DNA of 64,000 nt from Mediannikoviicoccus sp037890055 (GTDB lineage Bacteria; Bacillota; Clostridia; Tissierellales; Peptoniphilaceae). Position numbers and translations under genes: made by a program. The notes under the pieces were generated by a model. That model made no database searches, was not told where the DNA came from, and saw nothing but the letters and a program-made list of their open reading frames with translations. Shown in pieces: positions 51,031 through 59,739 of this stretch (position 1 is the first letter of the stretch; every line of letters starts with the position of its first letter). The stretch lies in the NCBI GenBank assembly GCA_037890055.1, contig JBBKBD010000003.1; one strand, given 5' to 3'.

Positions 51031-52329
51031 TCACAAGTCTAAACTTTCCTTGTTTAACAAAAAGTCAAATAAATTAATAGTGAGTATTCCATTTTCATCT
51101 AAAAATGGTTTTATTCGATCTCTCACAATAATAATTTTTTTAAATGAGTCATCAATATTTAACAAGGACGCTTTTTCTTGATTTATTTTTTCTGTGGATG
51201 GGAGGCTATATGCAGATTGAATATAATATCTTTTACTTCCAAGGTTAGCTATGAAGTCAACTTCCAGCTGCTTCTTTATATCTTTATTATTAATATTTTC
51301 CCTTTTCATGACCATTCCTACATCTACCATATAGCCACGATATCTTAATTCATTATAAATTATATTTTCCATTAAGTGGGTTGGTTCTATCTGCCTAAAA
51401 TTTAATCTTGCATTTCTAAGTCCTACATCTTCAAAGTATATTTTATAAGGCGTTCCTATATATTTTCTTCCCTTCACATCATATCTATATACTCTTTTTA
51501 ACATAAAAGAGTCTTCAAAGTAGCCTATAAACTTATCAATTGTATTTGCAGAAATTTTAGATTTTTTTATTGACTTAAAAGTTGATGCTATTTTACTTGG
51601 ATTCGTAAGGCTTGAAATTCCTGATGCTAAAATATTGAGTAAGTCTTCTAGTTCAGAAGTTAAACGTATATCATATCTATGAACAATATCTCGCAAATAT
51701 ACATTTTCGAGTTGCCCCTTTAGATAATCCATCTTATCTTCATCCCTTTTCATTAAAACTCCAGCTGGTAAACCGCCGTAAACTTGATATTGAGCAAAAG
51801 CGTCTTCTTTGTCGCCATCATAAGTTTGAAGAAATTCAGAAAATACAAGTGGCATAATATGGATCTCATCACCCCTACCTGCAAATTCAGTTATGACATC
51901 TTTAGATAAAAATTTAGAATTACTCCCGGTAACATAAACATCAAAATTATCTTGACGCAAAAATCCATTTAAGACTTGCTCAAAAGATTTAAGCAATTGA
52001 ACTTCATCTAAGAGGATATAAAATTTTTCCTTGTCATTAGTTTTACTCATGATATAGTTTAAAAATTTTTTAGGATCTACTAATCTTTCACCGCTTAGTA
52101 CATCTAAATCTATTAAATCTTCGCCAATTTTTAATAAATCTCTTCCTGAATCAAAGGCAAATTTAATAATATGGTTTTCATCAACACCACTTTGGATTAA
52201 ATGATTATAAAATATATTATTAAGCAAATAAGATTTACCACTTCTTCTTATTCCTGTAATAATCTTAATAAATCCATTATCTTTTTTCCGTATTAATTTA
52301 TCTAGATAGTAATCACGCTTTATTTCCAT
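51031..52329 (-). CDS. AAA ATPase with DUF4143 domain, 432 aa
   Basis: N-terminal AAA_14 domain: Walker A TGIRRSGKSY (about residues 26-35), Walker B ILLDEVQ, sensor VTGSNSKFLS; C-terminal DUF4143 (KIASTFKSIKKSKISANTIDKFIGYFEDSFMLKRV... YYIQSAY). These proteins are widespread and variable in genomes; the C-terminal part has a PD-(D/E)XK-like ELR...VDFIA signature and they are suspected to act in stress or defence. Uncharacterised. RBS AGAGGTG. Sits between repeat R1 and accessory genes. Confidence 0.88.
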   Translation of the reverse strand: MEIKRDYYLDKLIRKKDNGFIKIITGIRRSGKSYLLNNIFYNHLIQSGVDENHIIKFAFDSGRDLLKIGEDLIDLDVLSGERLVDPKKFLNYIMSKTNDKEKFYILLDEVQLLKSFEQVLNGFLRQDNFDVYVTGSNSKFLSKDVITEFAGRGDEIHIMPLVFSEFLQTYDGDKEDAFAQYQVYGGLPAGVLMKRDEDKMDYLKGQLENVYLRDIVHRYDIRLTSELEDLLNILASGISSLTNPSKIASTFKSIKKSKISANTIDKFIGYFEDSFMLKRVYRYDVKGRKYIGTPYKIYFEDVGLRNARLNFRQIEPTHLMENIIYNELRYRGYMVDVGMVMKRENINNKDIKKQLEVDFIANLGSKRYYIQSAYSLPSTEKINQEKASLLNIDDSFKKIIIVRDRIKPFLDENGILTINLFDFLLNKESLDL

Positions 52330-52773
52330 AAATAGACACCTCTTTCTATTTAGATTTATTTCCGTTTTGGAACTTAATCTAAGTATATTTTACTGTGTAA
52401 GGTCATATAATTCAATCTATTTATAAATAATTCCATATCGGACATATTTTTAAATTAGTTTCTTACTTTTTCATTGAGCATTTTCTTTATTTTTCTTCAG
52501 GTATTTGTTCGAGTATTTGGTCACTATTCTGTATTTAGATTTTTATTATATAATAACTTCTGAACAAGCCATTACCTTACATGGCAAAATTTTTTACAAT
52601 CAAAATGACCCGACTTGCTCCGATTTAATAATGAGAAGCATGTCGGGTACTATTGGTTTTTATATATCATTTTTGATACTCACTTTAAATAAATTACTAT
52701 CACGAGCTTTAAATATTATTGATAGATTATAACGTCCTAAAATTTGACCTTTTACCTGAAGCATATAAATATT
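52330..52773. other. Gene-poor stretch with a degenerate hairpin
   Basis: No convincing gene. CCCGAC-tt-GCT (52609-52617) and AGC-at-GTCGGG (52637-52647) form an interrupted stem that could be the relic of a mobile-element end or an RNA structure; no T-run follows. A plus-strand open frame of 75 codons (52505-52732) lacks a start signal and protein-like features. Confidence 0.4.
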
Positions 52774-53232
52774 TTAATGTAAATGCTGTATAAAAAATGG
52801 CATCTCACAAATTTTGGCAGATTTAAAACTTTCATAAAAGTGGTTTGCTTTTTCATTTGTAGCTCTTATTAATCGAATTTCATCAATATTATTTTTAACG
52901 CAATCTTTAGTCATTTCACTAAACAACTTTTTAGCTATCCCTTTATTTCTATTGCCCGGCAATACATATAACTAATCTACATAGCATATTCTATATCCAT
53001 CTTGAAAACAAGAATAAAAATGATATTCAATTCTTCCGACCACTTTATTTTCATACATGGCAAGTATGGAAGTGCTTCTTTTTATTAATTCATCATCTAA
53101 TCTTTTATAAAGTTCTTCTTTATCTATATCTGAGGAACACATAAGTTCCGGTTCCAACTTGGTAGCTAATAATAAATAATCATAATACTTATTAAAATTA
53201 TCTTTGTTTAGCTTTTCAAAAGTGTATTCCAT
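52774..53232 (-). pseudogene. GNAT acetyltransferase with one in-frame amber codon
   Basis: The 152-codon frame encodes a whole GNAT domain (EYTFEKLNKDNFNKYYDYL..., acetyl-CoA loop PGNRNKGIAKKL, C-terminal NEKANHFYESF) but codon 87 is TAG, between ICYVD and LYVLPGNR where related proteins have a residue such as Glu or Gln. The rest is intact, so inactivation is recent, or the stop is suppressed, or it is a sequencing error. RBS TGAGGTG is intact. Confidence 0.75.
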
Positions 53233-53272
53233 AATTCACCTCATTGGTATCAATTAAACAAATTTAATTATT

Positions 53273-53758
53273 TTAATCTTTTTCATTTGTAATTATATGC
53301 TCTACACCGCTATGTTCAGATTGCAGAAATTCTTTCATAAATGATGGATAAGCATTATACTTTTCAAGCTCATCAATCGGTATCCAGTGCATAGTTTCTT
53401 TTATGTCGCCCATAGTAACGCTCTGGCTGTTAAGATTTTTATTTCCCTTCGGTTTCATCATATAATAAAAGGCAATCTCATGGCAATCGACGTCCTTTAA
53501 GTCAGAGCTTCCAACAAAGAAGTTTTCATGTATCACAGCGAGATGGTCTACCTCATATTCGACACCTGTTTCTTCAAAGACTTCTCTTTTAACCGCTTCT
53601 TCCGATGTTTCCCCTAAATGAACTCCTCCGCCTATGGAGTAGTAATATTCATCAACGTCATTTCCTGCATATAAGACGCAGTTATCTTCTACTATAATTG
53701 CTGCAGCTCTAAATCTGAACCACTTATTTCCTTTTCTAAAACCACAATCATGCTCCAT
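53273..53758 (-). CDS. Nudix hydrolase, 161 aa
   Basis: Complete Nudix box GGGVHLGETSEEAVKREVFEETGVEYE (G-x5-E-x7-R-E-x2-E-E-x-G). Hydrolyses nucleoside diphosphate-X compounds (house-cleaning). The upstream possible start (seven codons earlier) lies on the ribosome site TTAGGAGA, so ATG 53758 is chosen. Ends 40 bp before the start of the broken GNAT gene on the same strand. Confidence 0.9.
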   Translation of the reverse strand: MEHDCGFRKGNKWFRFRAAAIIVEDNCVLYAGNDVDEYYYSIGGGVHLGETSEEAVKREVFEETGVEYEVDHLAVIHENFFVGSSDLKDVDCHEIAFYYMMKPKGNKNLNSQSVTMGDIKETMHWIPIDELEKYNAYPSFMKEFLQSEHSGVEHIITNEKD

Positions 53759-53981
53759 CTCAATTTCTCCTAAAATCAAATTCGTATTATCTAATATATC
53801 TTCGATACTTTTAACACGACCTATTAAAATATTTATAGTGTTGCTACATTAAAAAATCTTAAATACACTAAACACTTATCTTTGAGATTTTAAACTATTG
53901 AAAATTTCTTCATTTACTTATTACTTTTACTTAGGACTAACCTATTTTATCTCGTAAAATTAGCCTAATATTATACTTTTA

Positions 53982-55517
53982 TTACTCCAAATTAAATTCA
54001 ATTTCTTTCAATTTCTTTCTAATAAAAGGATATTCTATTATTTTCTCATCATCAATTCCTAAGGCCTTTAGAACATAATAATAAATTATAATATCAAGGA
54101 TAATATCAGAGATTATAAACTCTTTAATTGTTTTTAATCGTTTATTATGCCTGTTAACATTTGCTCCATGTGTATAAAAATTACGTGTATCTTTTAGTCT
54201 TTCGGAAAAAATAGATATGGTTTCATCGCTATTTCCCCAATCAGGATTAAGGTTGAAAATTTTTTCTTTTAATTCGTCTGGTATTTTTTGAAATAATACT
54301 GTGAGCTTTTCTCTTAAGAAAATATTTCTACTTCCATTCTTATCTAGCCTTCTAATTATTTCCTCCTTAACAGGTATTTCAATATCGGAATCTTCCAAGC
54401 ATTTTTTAATTATAGTTTTTGTGTTTTTGACTTTTTTATCAAAGTCAGTAATATTTTCTGACTCATTTTTCATATAATTATCATAATATGCTTCTAACAT
54501 TTTTATTTTGTTAACTATAATACTTTCTATATCCATAGTCGGTATTGCATTTTGATAATATAGATTAATGATATATTTTAAACTTTCTTGATTTTCAAAC
54601 CAATTACTTACTATTTCACCATATTCATCTTTTATATCATTTAATCTTAAAGCCTTAATGTCAAGATTAGTTTCAGCAGTGAGCATCTGAGGAAATATAT
54701 ATCTTCCTTTATAAAAAGGTAAATTAAATTTCATATTTCCATTTTCTAATTTTTCTATACTGAAATTATTAATTTTATCTTCCAAGTAAAACTCAAAATA
54801 TTCATATTTCCCATATGTTTGAGATAAAAAATCATGCAATTTTAAAAGCCAAGATGATATTTCTATAAACTCACGTACTGATATAGCACTATAATCTTTT
54901 GTAGATATTGAAACATATGGATCAAGTTCTATTGAGCTACCCTTATTGATATTATTATTAACCTTGATATTTCGTCTTAAACTCATATCATATTTTCCGT
55001 CCAAGGTATAATATTTGTTTTCCTCAAAAAAATTATTATTATATGTTAATGTATAAGTATTAGGTTCTTCAAAGTTTGCTATTGGTAATTCTACATTTAG
55101 CCAATCATTCAAGTAATTGATTCCAAACTTAACTTTAGTTGCTAATATTTCATTTTTTATCATATTTTTATTAGAGTTTAACTCTATGATATATCCGCTG
55201 TTAGCAATATAAATTTCTGTTTCGTAACCTGGAACACTAAAACTTAAATTTTCAACAAAGCAATTTTCTAAAATAATAAATAATCCATTACTGGAGTATC
55301 CATAAATCCTATTAAATTCTTTATCTAAAATATTAGTTGAATTATCTAGCTTTCCATTTAATTTAAGCGATATGTGATCTTCCGTTAATTCTAAATCACC
55401 TGACACTACATTTTCAGAAAATTTGCCATTTTCATCAAACATTTTTTCAAAACTTAATGCCCATCGTCCCGTTAATATTGTTTTGTCTTCTAATCGAAAT
55501 CTTTCAATCTTTGCCAT
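53982..55517 (-). CDS. ApeA-like HEPN protein, candidate anti-phage factor, 511 aa
   Basis: The N-terminal ~300 residues are beta-rich and start KIERFRLEDKTILTGRWAL, in the style of the ApeA N-terminal domain. The C-terminal ~150 residues form a helical HEPN domain with the RNase motif R-x4-H: R445-N-F-Y-T-H450 in KDTRNFYTHGAN. Family members of this plan include ApeA, a single-gene defence system whose HEPN RNase stops phage growth. It lies in the accessory region with other defence-type genes. RBS is weak (GGGAAT). Anti-phage role is inferred from the family. Confidence 0.75.
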   Translation of the reverse strand: MAKIERFRLEDKTILTGRWALSFEKMFDENGKFSENVVSGDLELTEDHISLKLNGKLDNSTNILDKEFNRIYGYSSNGLFIILENCFVENLSFSVPGYETEIYIANSGYIIELNSNKNMIKNEILATKVKFGINYLNDWLNVELPIANFEEPNTYTLTYNNNFFEENKYYTLDGKYDMSLRRNIKVNNNINKGSSIELDPYVSISTKDYSAISVREFIEISSWLLKLHDFLSQTYGKYEYFEFYLEDKINNFSIEKLENGNMKFNLPFYKGRYIFPQMLTAETNLDIKALRLNDIKDEYGEIVSNWFENQESLKYIINLYYQNAIPTMDIESIIVNKIKMLEAYYDNYMKNESENITDFDKKVKNTKTIIKKCLEDSDIEIPVKEEIIRRLDKNGSRNIFLREKLTVLFQKIPDELKEKIFNLNPDWGNSDETISIFSERLKDTRNFYTHGANVNRHNKRLKTIKEFIISDIILDIIIYYYVLKALGIDDEKIIEYPFIRKKLKEIEFNLE

Positions 55518-55772
55518 AGTTTATATTCCCATATTTTGTATTTAGATTTTTCAAGTGAATAGTTCAATGTTTTATCATCTGTCTTTTCTCTCTAATACTA
55601 TTAATATCCAATTTGACTTTAGTTGATAATATGCTATTTAGCGTAATTTAGACCCTAATATCTACTAGAACAGTTTCTGGATTAATAACTGTCATATAGA
55701 TATGACTTGGGTCCCTCCATCGAATTTAGATTTTGAGTTCAGATTATATAGAATAATAGCTCTTGTAGCTTC

Positions 55773-56579
55773 TTATTTCGTTTTATCTTCTATAAATTGA
55801 CTAAAATAAATTTTCTCCTCTGGATGTTCCACTTCTTCACCTGGTTTTGCATGAGGATTATACACTAAATAATTTTCAGGATTTAATGCATCATTTTTAT
55901 TGACATCAAAAACTAACGCTCTCTCAAAACCATCACTTTCTCCATTAGTAAGCACATAATCATTATTAATCGCTTTCACATAACCTCTTTTATTTGGCTC
56001 AGGTAAATCGATATAGCCTAAATCATAATTAATTTGAGTTACTAAATCATAGCTCAAACCATCTTCTTTTTCTATTGACGGGTAGGGAGAACTATTTATT
56101 GATTCATATTCTTTAAATTCTCTTGTAATATTATTACCCATTGGTTTAGTATAACTTAAATTTGGACCAGATATAATCGGTGGTAAATGTATAAAATCTC
56201 TTGAGTATGTGGATGGTACACTATACTTTAGATGAAATATTAAAAAAGCTTCTCTTTCAGGAAGTATTCCATTATAATCACTAATTAATTCTATACTATT
56301 AAAAACAATTTTTATTTTTTCGTAAGAGTTTTTGCATCTATATTCACTATCAAAAGTTAACTTTTCTTCATTATCTTCAGTTATTTCAACTTTTGATTCC
56401 TCTTCATATATATTTGTATCTTCATCGCTAATTGTTTCTTCCATTGTTTTGTTAACCGAGATTCCTTGCGTTTCATCAATTGATACTTCTTTACTTTCAT
56501 TATTATAACATCCAGATACACATATAATAACAAAATAAATAATTAATAAAAAACCTTGAATTTTATTTTTATTATTCAC
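55773..56579 (-). CDS. Lipoprotein of unknown function, 268 aa
   Basis: Signal peptide with lipobox CVSGC (Cys about 24). An acidic, Glu/Thr-rich linker (about 30-75) leads to a compact beta domain (FLIFHLKYSVPSTYSRDFIHLPP...) that looks DUF4352/Ig-like. GTG 56579 lies behind GAGAGGGG and fits better than the TTG six codons upstream. It precedes the ApeA-like gene by 255 bp in the same direction; whether they cooperate is unknown. Confidence 0.7.
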   Translation of the reverse strand: MNNKNKIQGFLLIIYFVIICVSGCYNNESKEVSIDETQGISVNKTMEETISDEDTNIYEEESKVEITEDNEEKLTFDSEYRCKNSYEKIKIVFNSIELISDYNGILPEREAFLIFHLKYSVPSTYSRDFIHLPPIISGPNLSYTKPMGNNITREFKEYESINSSPYPSIEKEDGLSYDLVTQINYDLGYIDLPEPNKRGYVKAINNDYVLTNGESDGFERALVFDVNKNDALNPENYLVYNPHAKPGEEVEHPEEKIYFSQFIEDKTK

Positions 56580-56630
56580 AATATACACCCCTCTCAAATT
56601 CTTATGTGCATTATACCATAATCAATTAAA

Positions 56631-56700
56631 TCATAACAAAGTATTAAAGAAACAAATTTTTCTTATTGTTTCGTTAAATTTCATATTGTACCTCCTATAG
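56631..56700 (-). pseudogene. Truncated copy of the 52-aa membrane miniprotein gene
   Basis: The RBS (ATAGGAGG) and first codons (MKFNETIRKICFF) match those of 49767-49925, then the frame ends at a TGA (56631) after 17 codons. Upstream sequence is similar too, so a fragment of that locus was copied here and decayed. Confidence 0.55.
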
Positions 56701-56766
56701 TTAATAATGATATTAAAAGTTTTCCTTCTGCAAGCTTTATTTTGTCTTTTTGATTTAGTGTAACAC

Positions 56767-56862
56767 TTTAAATTTTAATTTTCGTATGCTATAATCATAT
56801 TAACAGAACCTCTCCACGCTTAATGTAGGTTTTCTACATGCGGACCACGGAGAGGGCTTTTT
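56767..56862 (+). ncRNA. AbiF-type structured RNA with its promoter
   Basis: Promoter: TTTAAA (56767-56772), 17 bp, extended -10 TGCTATAAT (TATAAT 56790-56795). The transcript would begin with a closed structure: CCTCTCC (56809-56815) pairs with GGAGAGG (56849-56855), enclosing an inner stem ATGTAG-GTTTT-CTACAT and the single-stranded GCGGACCACGG, then GCTTTTTT (terminator-like). A conserved RNA of this kind (abiF motif) has been reported upstream of Abi_2/abiF genes; position and shape fit. The T-run suggests much of the RNA ends before the gene. Confidence 0.7.
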
Positions 56863-56880
56863 TATATTAAGGAGTTTATT

Positions 56881-57762
56881 ATGGAATTAAAGCCAGCTTT
56901 GAATTACAAAGAGCAAATCTTAAAACTAAAAGACGACCATAATCTTTTAATATCTGATGATAAGTTCGCAGAAGAAATTTTAAATAAAGTAAACTATTAT
57001 AGACTTTCAGGTTATGGCATTGGCCTAAAAAAGTCTGATAATAAGGAACATTACAAAAACCACATAAGTATAGAACATCTTTTTAATCTTTACTGCTTTG
57101 ACAGTCAATTTAAAAATAATCTTATTAGAACTATCGAGCAGATTGAAATAGAGCTTAGAACTCAAATCGCTTACTACTTGTCTATTAAGTATGGTTCTGG
57201 TGCTCTTATGCACGAAGATAATTTTATTTATAAAACAAATAAAAGGGGACAAACCATATACTCTATTATTAATGAGAATCTTAAAAAGGAAATTACCAGA
57301 CAGAAAAATAAACCCTTTGTTAAACATCACTTAAGAAAGTATGAAGGTCAATTTCCAATATGGGTTTCTGTTGAACTCATGTCTTTTGGAAATTTATCTT
57401 CTTTGTTTAGTATTCTTAAAGATGAAGATCAAAAAGAAATTTCAAATTATTATAACACTGATCCTAAATATTTGAAAAATTGGATTTTATGCCTAGTTGA
57501 GGTTCGAAATATCTGTGCTCACTATACTAGACTTTACAATATGCCTTTAAAAGAAAATCCTCGACTTTATTCCGAGAACGAACAATATAAAGGAAAACAA
57601 AATAAAATTTTTCCAATTCTTTTAATAATAAAGAGAATTTTAAACTCAAATGACCAATGGGAATCACTCTTAAAAGATTTACAAAATACCTTCCATAAAT
57701 ACCATAGCTACTTTAATTATAGATTTATGGGTTTCCCTGATAATTGGAAAGACATTCTATAG
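56881..57762 (+). CDS. abiF: Abi_2 family (AbiF/AbiD-like) HEPN protein, 293 aa
   Basis: Abortive-infection family protein (PF07751). Hallmarks: the N-terminal VNYYRLSGYG block (37-46), RTIEQIEIELRTQIAYYL (83-100), and the HEPN RNase motif R209-N-I-C-A-H214 in VEVRNICAHYTRLYN. Length about 300 aa is normal. RBS AAGGAG. Preceded by a structured RNA from which it is separated by a T-run, a set-up that suggests RNA-based control or antitoxin action. Lactococcal relatives abort phage infection; function here is inferred. Confidence 0.88.
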   Translation: MELKPALNYKEQILKLKDDHNLLISDDKFAEEILNKVNYYRLSGYGIGLKKSDNKEHYKNHISIEHLFNLYCFDSQFKNNLIRTIEQIEIELRTQIAYYLSIKYGSGALMHEDNFIYKTNKRGQTIYSIINENLKKEITRQKNKPFVKHHLRKYEGQFPIWVSVELMSFGNLSSLFSILKDEDQKEISNYYNTDPKYLKNWILCLVEVRNICAHYTRLYNMPLKENPRLYSENEQYKGKQNKIFPILLIIKRILNSNDQWESLLKDLQNTFHKYHSYFNYRFMGFPDNWKDIL

Positions 57763-57850
57763 TACCCCTTTTAATCCGTTTTTTGTATGAATGGACGTCA
57801 CCCTTGGTAGGGAAATCACTCCTAGAGATTAAGATTCCCTCTAAAATTAT

Positions 57851-58011
57851 TTGCCATTCACCTTTTATTTTGATAAAATTAAATCACCATAAAGAGAAGG
57901 CGAGAGACAAGCTCATCGACCCTTCAGCAACCTACCAAAAGGAAAGGTGCTAATGCTTGAACGATGGATACATATTAAAACTGCATCCATCTATCGATGG
58001 GTGTTTTTTTT
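57851..58011 (+). promoter_or_regulatory. SAM-I (S-box) riboswitch with transcription terminator, and promoter
   Basis: Promoter TTGCCA (57851-57856), 17 bp, TAAAAT (57874-57879) with extended TG. Aptamer 57887-57967: AGAGAAGG, GACAAGCTCATCGACCC, the S-box hallmark CTTCAGCAACCT and AAGGTGCTAATGCTTGAA are all in order, closed by P1 CCAT/ATGG. The expression platform is explicit: GATGGAT (57963-57969) can pair with ATCCATC (57985-57991) as antiterminator, or CATCCAT (57984-57990) with ATGGGTG (57997-58003) as terminator followed by eight T. High SAM should switch the gene off. Confidence 0.92.
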
Positions 58012-58036
58012 CTTCTCTAAATTCAAGGAGGGAAAA

Positions 58037-58336
58037 ATGTTATTTGAAGTTTATTACAAAGTTTACGAACTAAATCGTAACGGCGCTTACAAGGAAGGAC
58101 CCAAATCAATACCATATGGCGTTAGAGATACGGATTCAAAAAAAAGAAAAGAATTTTATGATTTTCTTGTATCTGAGGGATTTGAATGTGTTTCTTGGAA
58201 CGATTCCTATCCTGTGATTCTTGTGAACCTAGAACTTAAACGTTTTGGTCTTATCTATCGACCAGCATGCCATGAATGTGTTGGTCAAAGACTTTATACC
58301 ATACAGGAATTTTTTGATGAGGTATATTATGTTTAA
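58037..58336 (+). CDS. 99-aa protein of unknown function under SAM riboswitch
   Basis: ATG behind AAGGAGGG, 26 bp after the riboswitch terminator. The frame extends upstream into the riboswitch but that part cannot be the start. Small soluble protein (LFEVYYKVYELNRNGAYKEGPKSIPYG...), two close cysteines at the end of CHEC, no TM and no domain I know. S-box genes are nearly always methionine/cysteine/SAM biosynthesis, transport or recycling genes; this one is not a known member. Only gene of its transcript (terminator at 58465). Confidence 0.8.
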   Translation: MLFEVYYKVYELNRNGAYKEGPKSIPYGVRDTDSKKRKEFYDFLVSEGFECVSWNDSYPVILVNLELKRFGLIYRPACHECVGQRLYTIQEFFDEVYYV

Positions 58337-58464
58337 TGATATTGGTATTATTTAGTTCTATGTAGATAATAATTTGATATTTTATTTAGATATTAAACAC
58401 CACAATATCCTAGACAAGTCATAAAAATAATATTATAAAATATTAATTGAAAACGAAAATTTTA

Positions 58465-58496
58465 CGGGTGATGCATAAATACATCACCCGCTTTTT
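58465..58496. terminator. Terminator after the SAM-controlled gene
   Basis: CGGGTGATG / CATCACCCG (9-bp stem) followed by CTTTTTAATTTT, 130 bp after the stop. T-rich on the left too. Confidence 0.8.
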
Positions 58497-58500
58497 AATT

Positions 58501-58683
58501 TTAATGCCTTAAATACTCATAAATAATGCCACCGTCTAAACAATCGCTTTCTTGCCAATCGATACTATCTATTGGGAAAACTTTGCATGGCACCTGCCGT
58601 TGTTTCACGTTGATTAACTGTTTTAATATCGTGAAATCAGGGTTATTGCTACCAGGTGGCTGAGTAGTAAGCACGAATAACAT
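58501..58683 (-). pseudogene. Possible gene fragment, 60 codons
   Basis: Open minus-strand frame (TTQPPGSNNPDFTILKQL...IIYEYLRH) with somewhat higher GC than its surroundings and no ribosome site. It starts within repeat R2, so the true 5' part seems to have been lost at the repeat. Protein-like composition but no recognised family. Confidence 0.35.
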
Positions 58684-58722
58684 TTCATATTTTTCAAAAG
58701 CTTCGTATGTGGGAATATGTCA
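58677..58722 (-). repeat. Dispersed repeat R2 (half copy)
   Basis: Matches the right half of R1 (ATTTCATATTT ... GTATGTGGGAATAT) and lacks the HVES-coding half. It lies 40 bp downstream of the stop codon of the next GNAT gene. Confidence 0.55.
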
Positions 58723-58762
58723 ATTGGTTTAAATATTGCACAGATTAAATTGATATTTTTTC

Positions 58763-59269
58763 CTATATAGTAATCCAATACCTTCTTGTTGTAACATTTC
58801 CTCTTGGTAATATATTTTTCACTTTGTTTTCCAAAATTCCACCATTATTTTCTATAACTTTTATTGATCCGATATTGTCATCATCACATGTAATCAAAAC
58901 CTTATTTAGATTCAAAGCCTCTTTACAATATTTAAGTGCCATAGAAAGCATTTTTGTTCCATAGCCCTTCATACATTCAGATTGTCTAACTTCATACCCT
59001 ATGTGACCACCATAGTTAATTAAAAATGAATTTAATTCATGCCTAATATTAATTTCACCAATAAATTTTTGATTATCTATCAACCAAAATGTAGTAGCTC
59101 TAACATAATCTGTAGGTAAATTTATACCATGTTCCAAATTATAAGAACTCTCTACAATTGTTTCATAGTTTCTAAAACGCCTTTCTGCATTCGGTCTAAA
59201 AATTTCATCTTCTTCATTTGCTTCTATATAACTTTGGATATATTTCCTATCCGGTCTAATTAATTTCAT
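58763..59269 (-). CDS. GNAT-family N-acetyltransferase (RimJ/RimL type), 168 aa
   Basis: Contains GHIGYEVRQSECMKGYGTKMLSMAL (acetyl-CoA loop with K-G-Y-G-T) and DNIGSIKVIENNGGILE, the typical RimJ/RimL motif B. N-terminal half carries an insert before the core. RBS AGGGGAA. It is a single gene enclosed by repeats R2 and R3, like a cassette. Confidence 0.88.
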   Translation of the reverse strand: MKLIRPDRKYIQSYIEANEEDEIFRPNAERRFRNYETIVESSYNLEHGINLPTDYVRATTFWLIDNQKFIGEINIRHELNSFLINYGGHIGYEVRQSECMKGYGTKMLSMALKYCKEALNLNKVLITCDDDNIGSIKVIENNGGILENKVKNILPRGNVTTRRYWITI

Positions 59270-59298
59270 AAGTTCCCCTATAATATAAATATCTTTTA

Positions 59299-59315
59299 CA
59301 ATGTAATGTACATTG
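59299..59315 (-). promoter_or_regulatory. Palindrome upstream of GNAT gene
   Basis: CAATGTA-ATG-TACATTG, a perfect 7-bp dyad 30 bp upstream of the GNAT start codon and just upstream of a likely -10 (TATTAT around 59282). Probable operator; regulator unknown. Confidence 0.45.
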
Positions 59316-59400
59316 CTTATACCCTAAATACTTTGTAACATCCTTTAATAATTTGTTAATTAATTACTGTAAAATCCTTGCTTTCTAAATTTTATACAAT

Positions 59401-59496
59401 CTAAACTGCTACGGCAACTGTTCGGATCATATATCTAGCTAGGTCTTCAATAAATTTTGAATAGATCCATAATGAATTATTAGGTCCTGTTATCAT
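59401..59496 (-). pseudogene. Short 3' coding remnant
   Basis: Open stretch of 31 codons ending at TAG 59401 (NSLWIYSKFIEDLARYMIRT...) with no start signal. Possible relic of a lost gene in the R2-R3 interval; weak. The rest of 59316-59568 shows nothing else. Confidence 0.25.
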
Positions 59497-59568
59497 AATA
59501 TATCTTTGTTATCCATAAGTCATAGTTCGCCTGCTCTCTTTTCTTTTTTAAGCCTTTATTCAATGTCC

Positions 59569-59660
59569 CTTTGTCATAAATACAACACTCTCTACATGGC
59601 TTGAGTAATCAGTATGGATAAATTTAAATATTTCTCAAAATCCTCGTATGTGGAAATAGG
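59569..59660 (-). repeat. Dispersed methyltransferase-tail repeat R3
   Basis: About 90 bp, matches R4 along its length (CATnAATACnACACnCTCTACATGG ... CCTCGTATGTGG). Minus strand reads FKFIHTDYSSHVESVVFMTK, with one in-frame stop further upstream. It is 79 bp downstream of the stop of the S66 peptidase gene. Confidence 0.65.
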
Positions 59661-59739
59661 TTAATCAATAAGCATCTTATAATTTACTAAATCATTCTAA
59701 AGTAGGAAAAAAACAGCTCATGGCTTAGCTCAATTTTGT

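Noticed and set aside
52505..52732. 75-codon plus-strand frame as a membrane protein
   Set aside because: TTG start without ribosome site, lies across a degenerate hairpin, no recognisable family; kept only as part of a gene-poor stretch.
57025..57330. 101-codon open frame antisense inside the AbiF-like gene
   Set aside because: No start signal; fully covered by a well supported gene on the other strand.
57763..57850. Possible terminator or T-box after the AbiF-like gene
   Set aside because: AGGGAAATC ... GATTCCCT can pair but no T-run follows, and no T-box sequence is present; the next feature is clearly the S-box.
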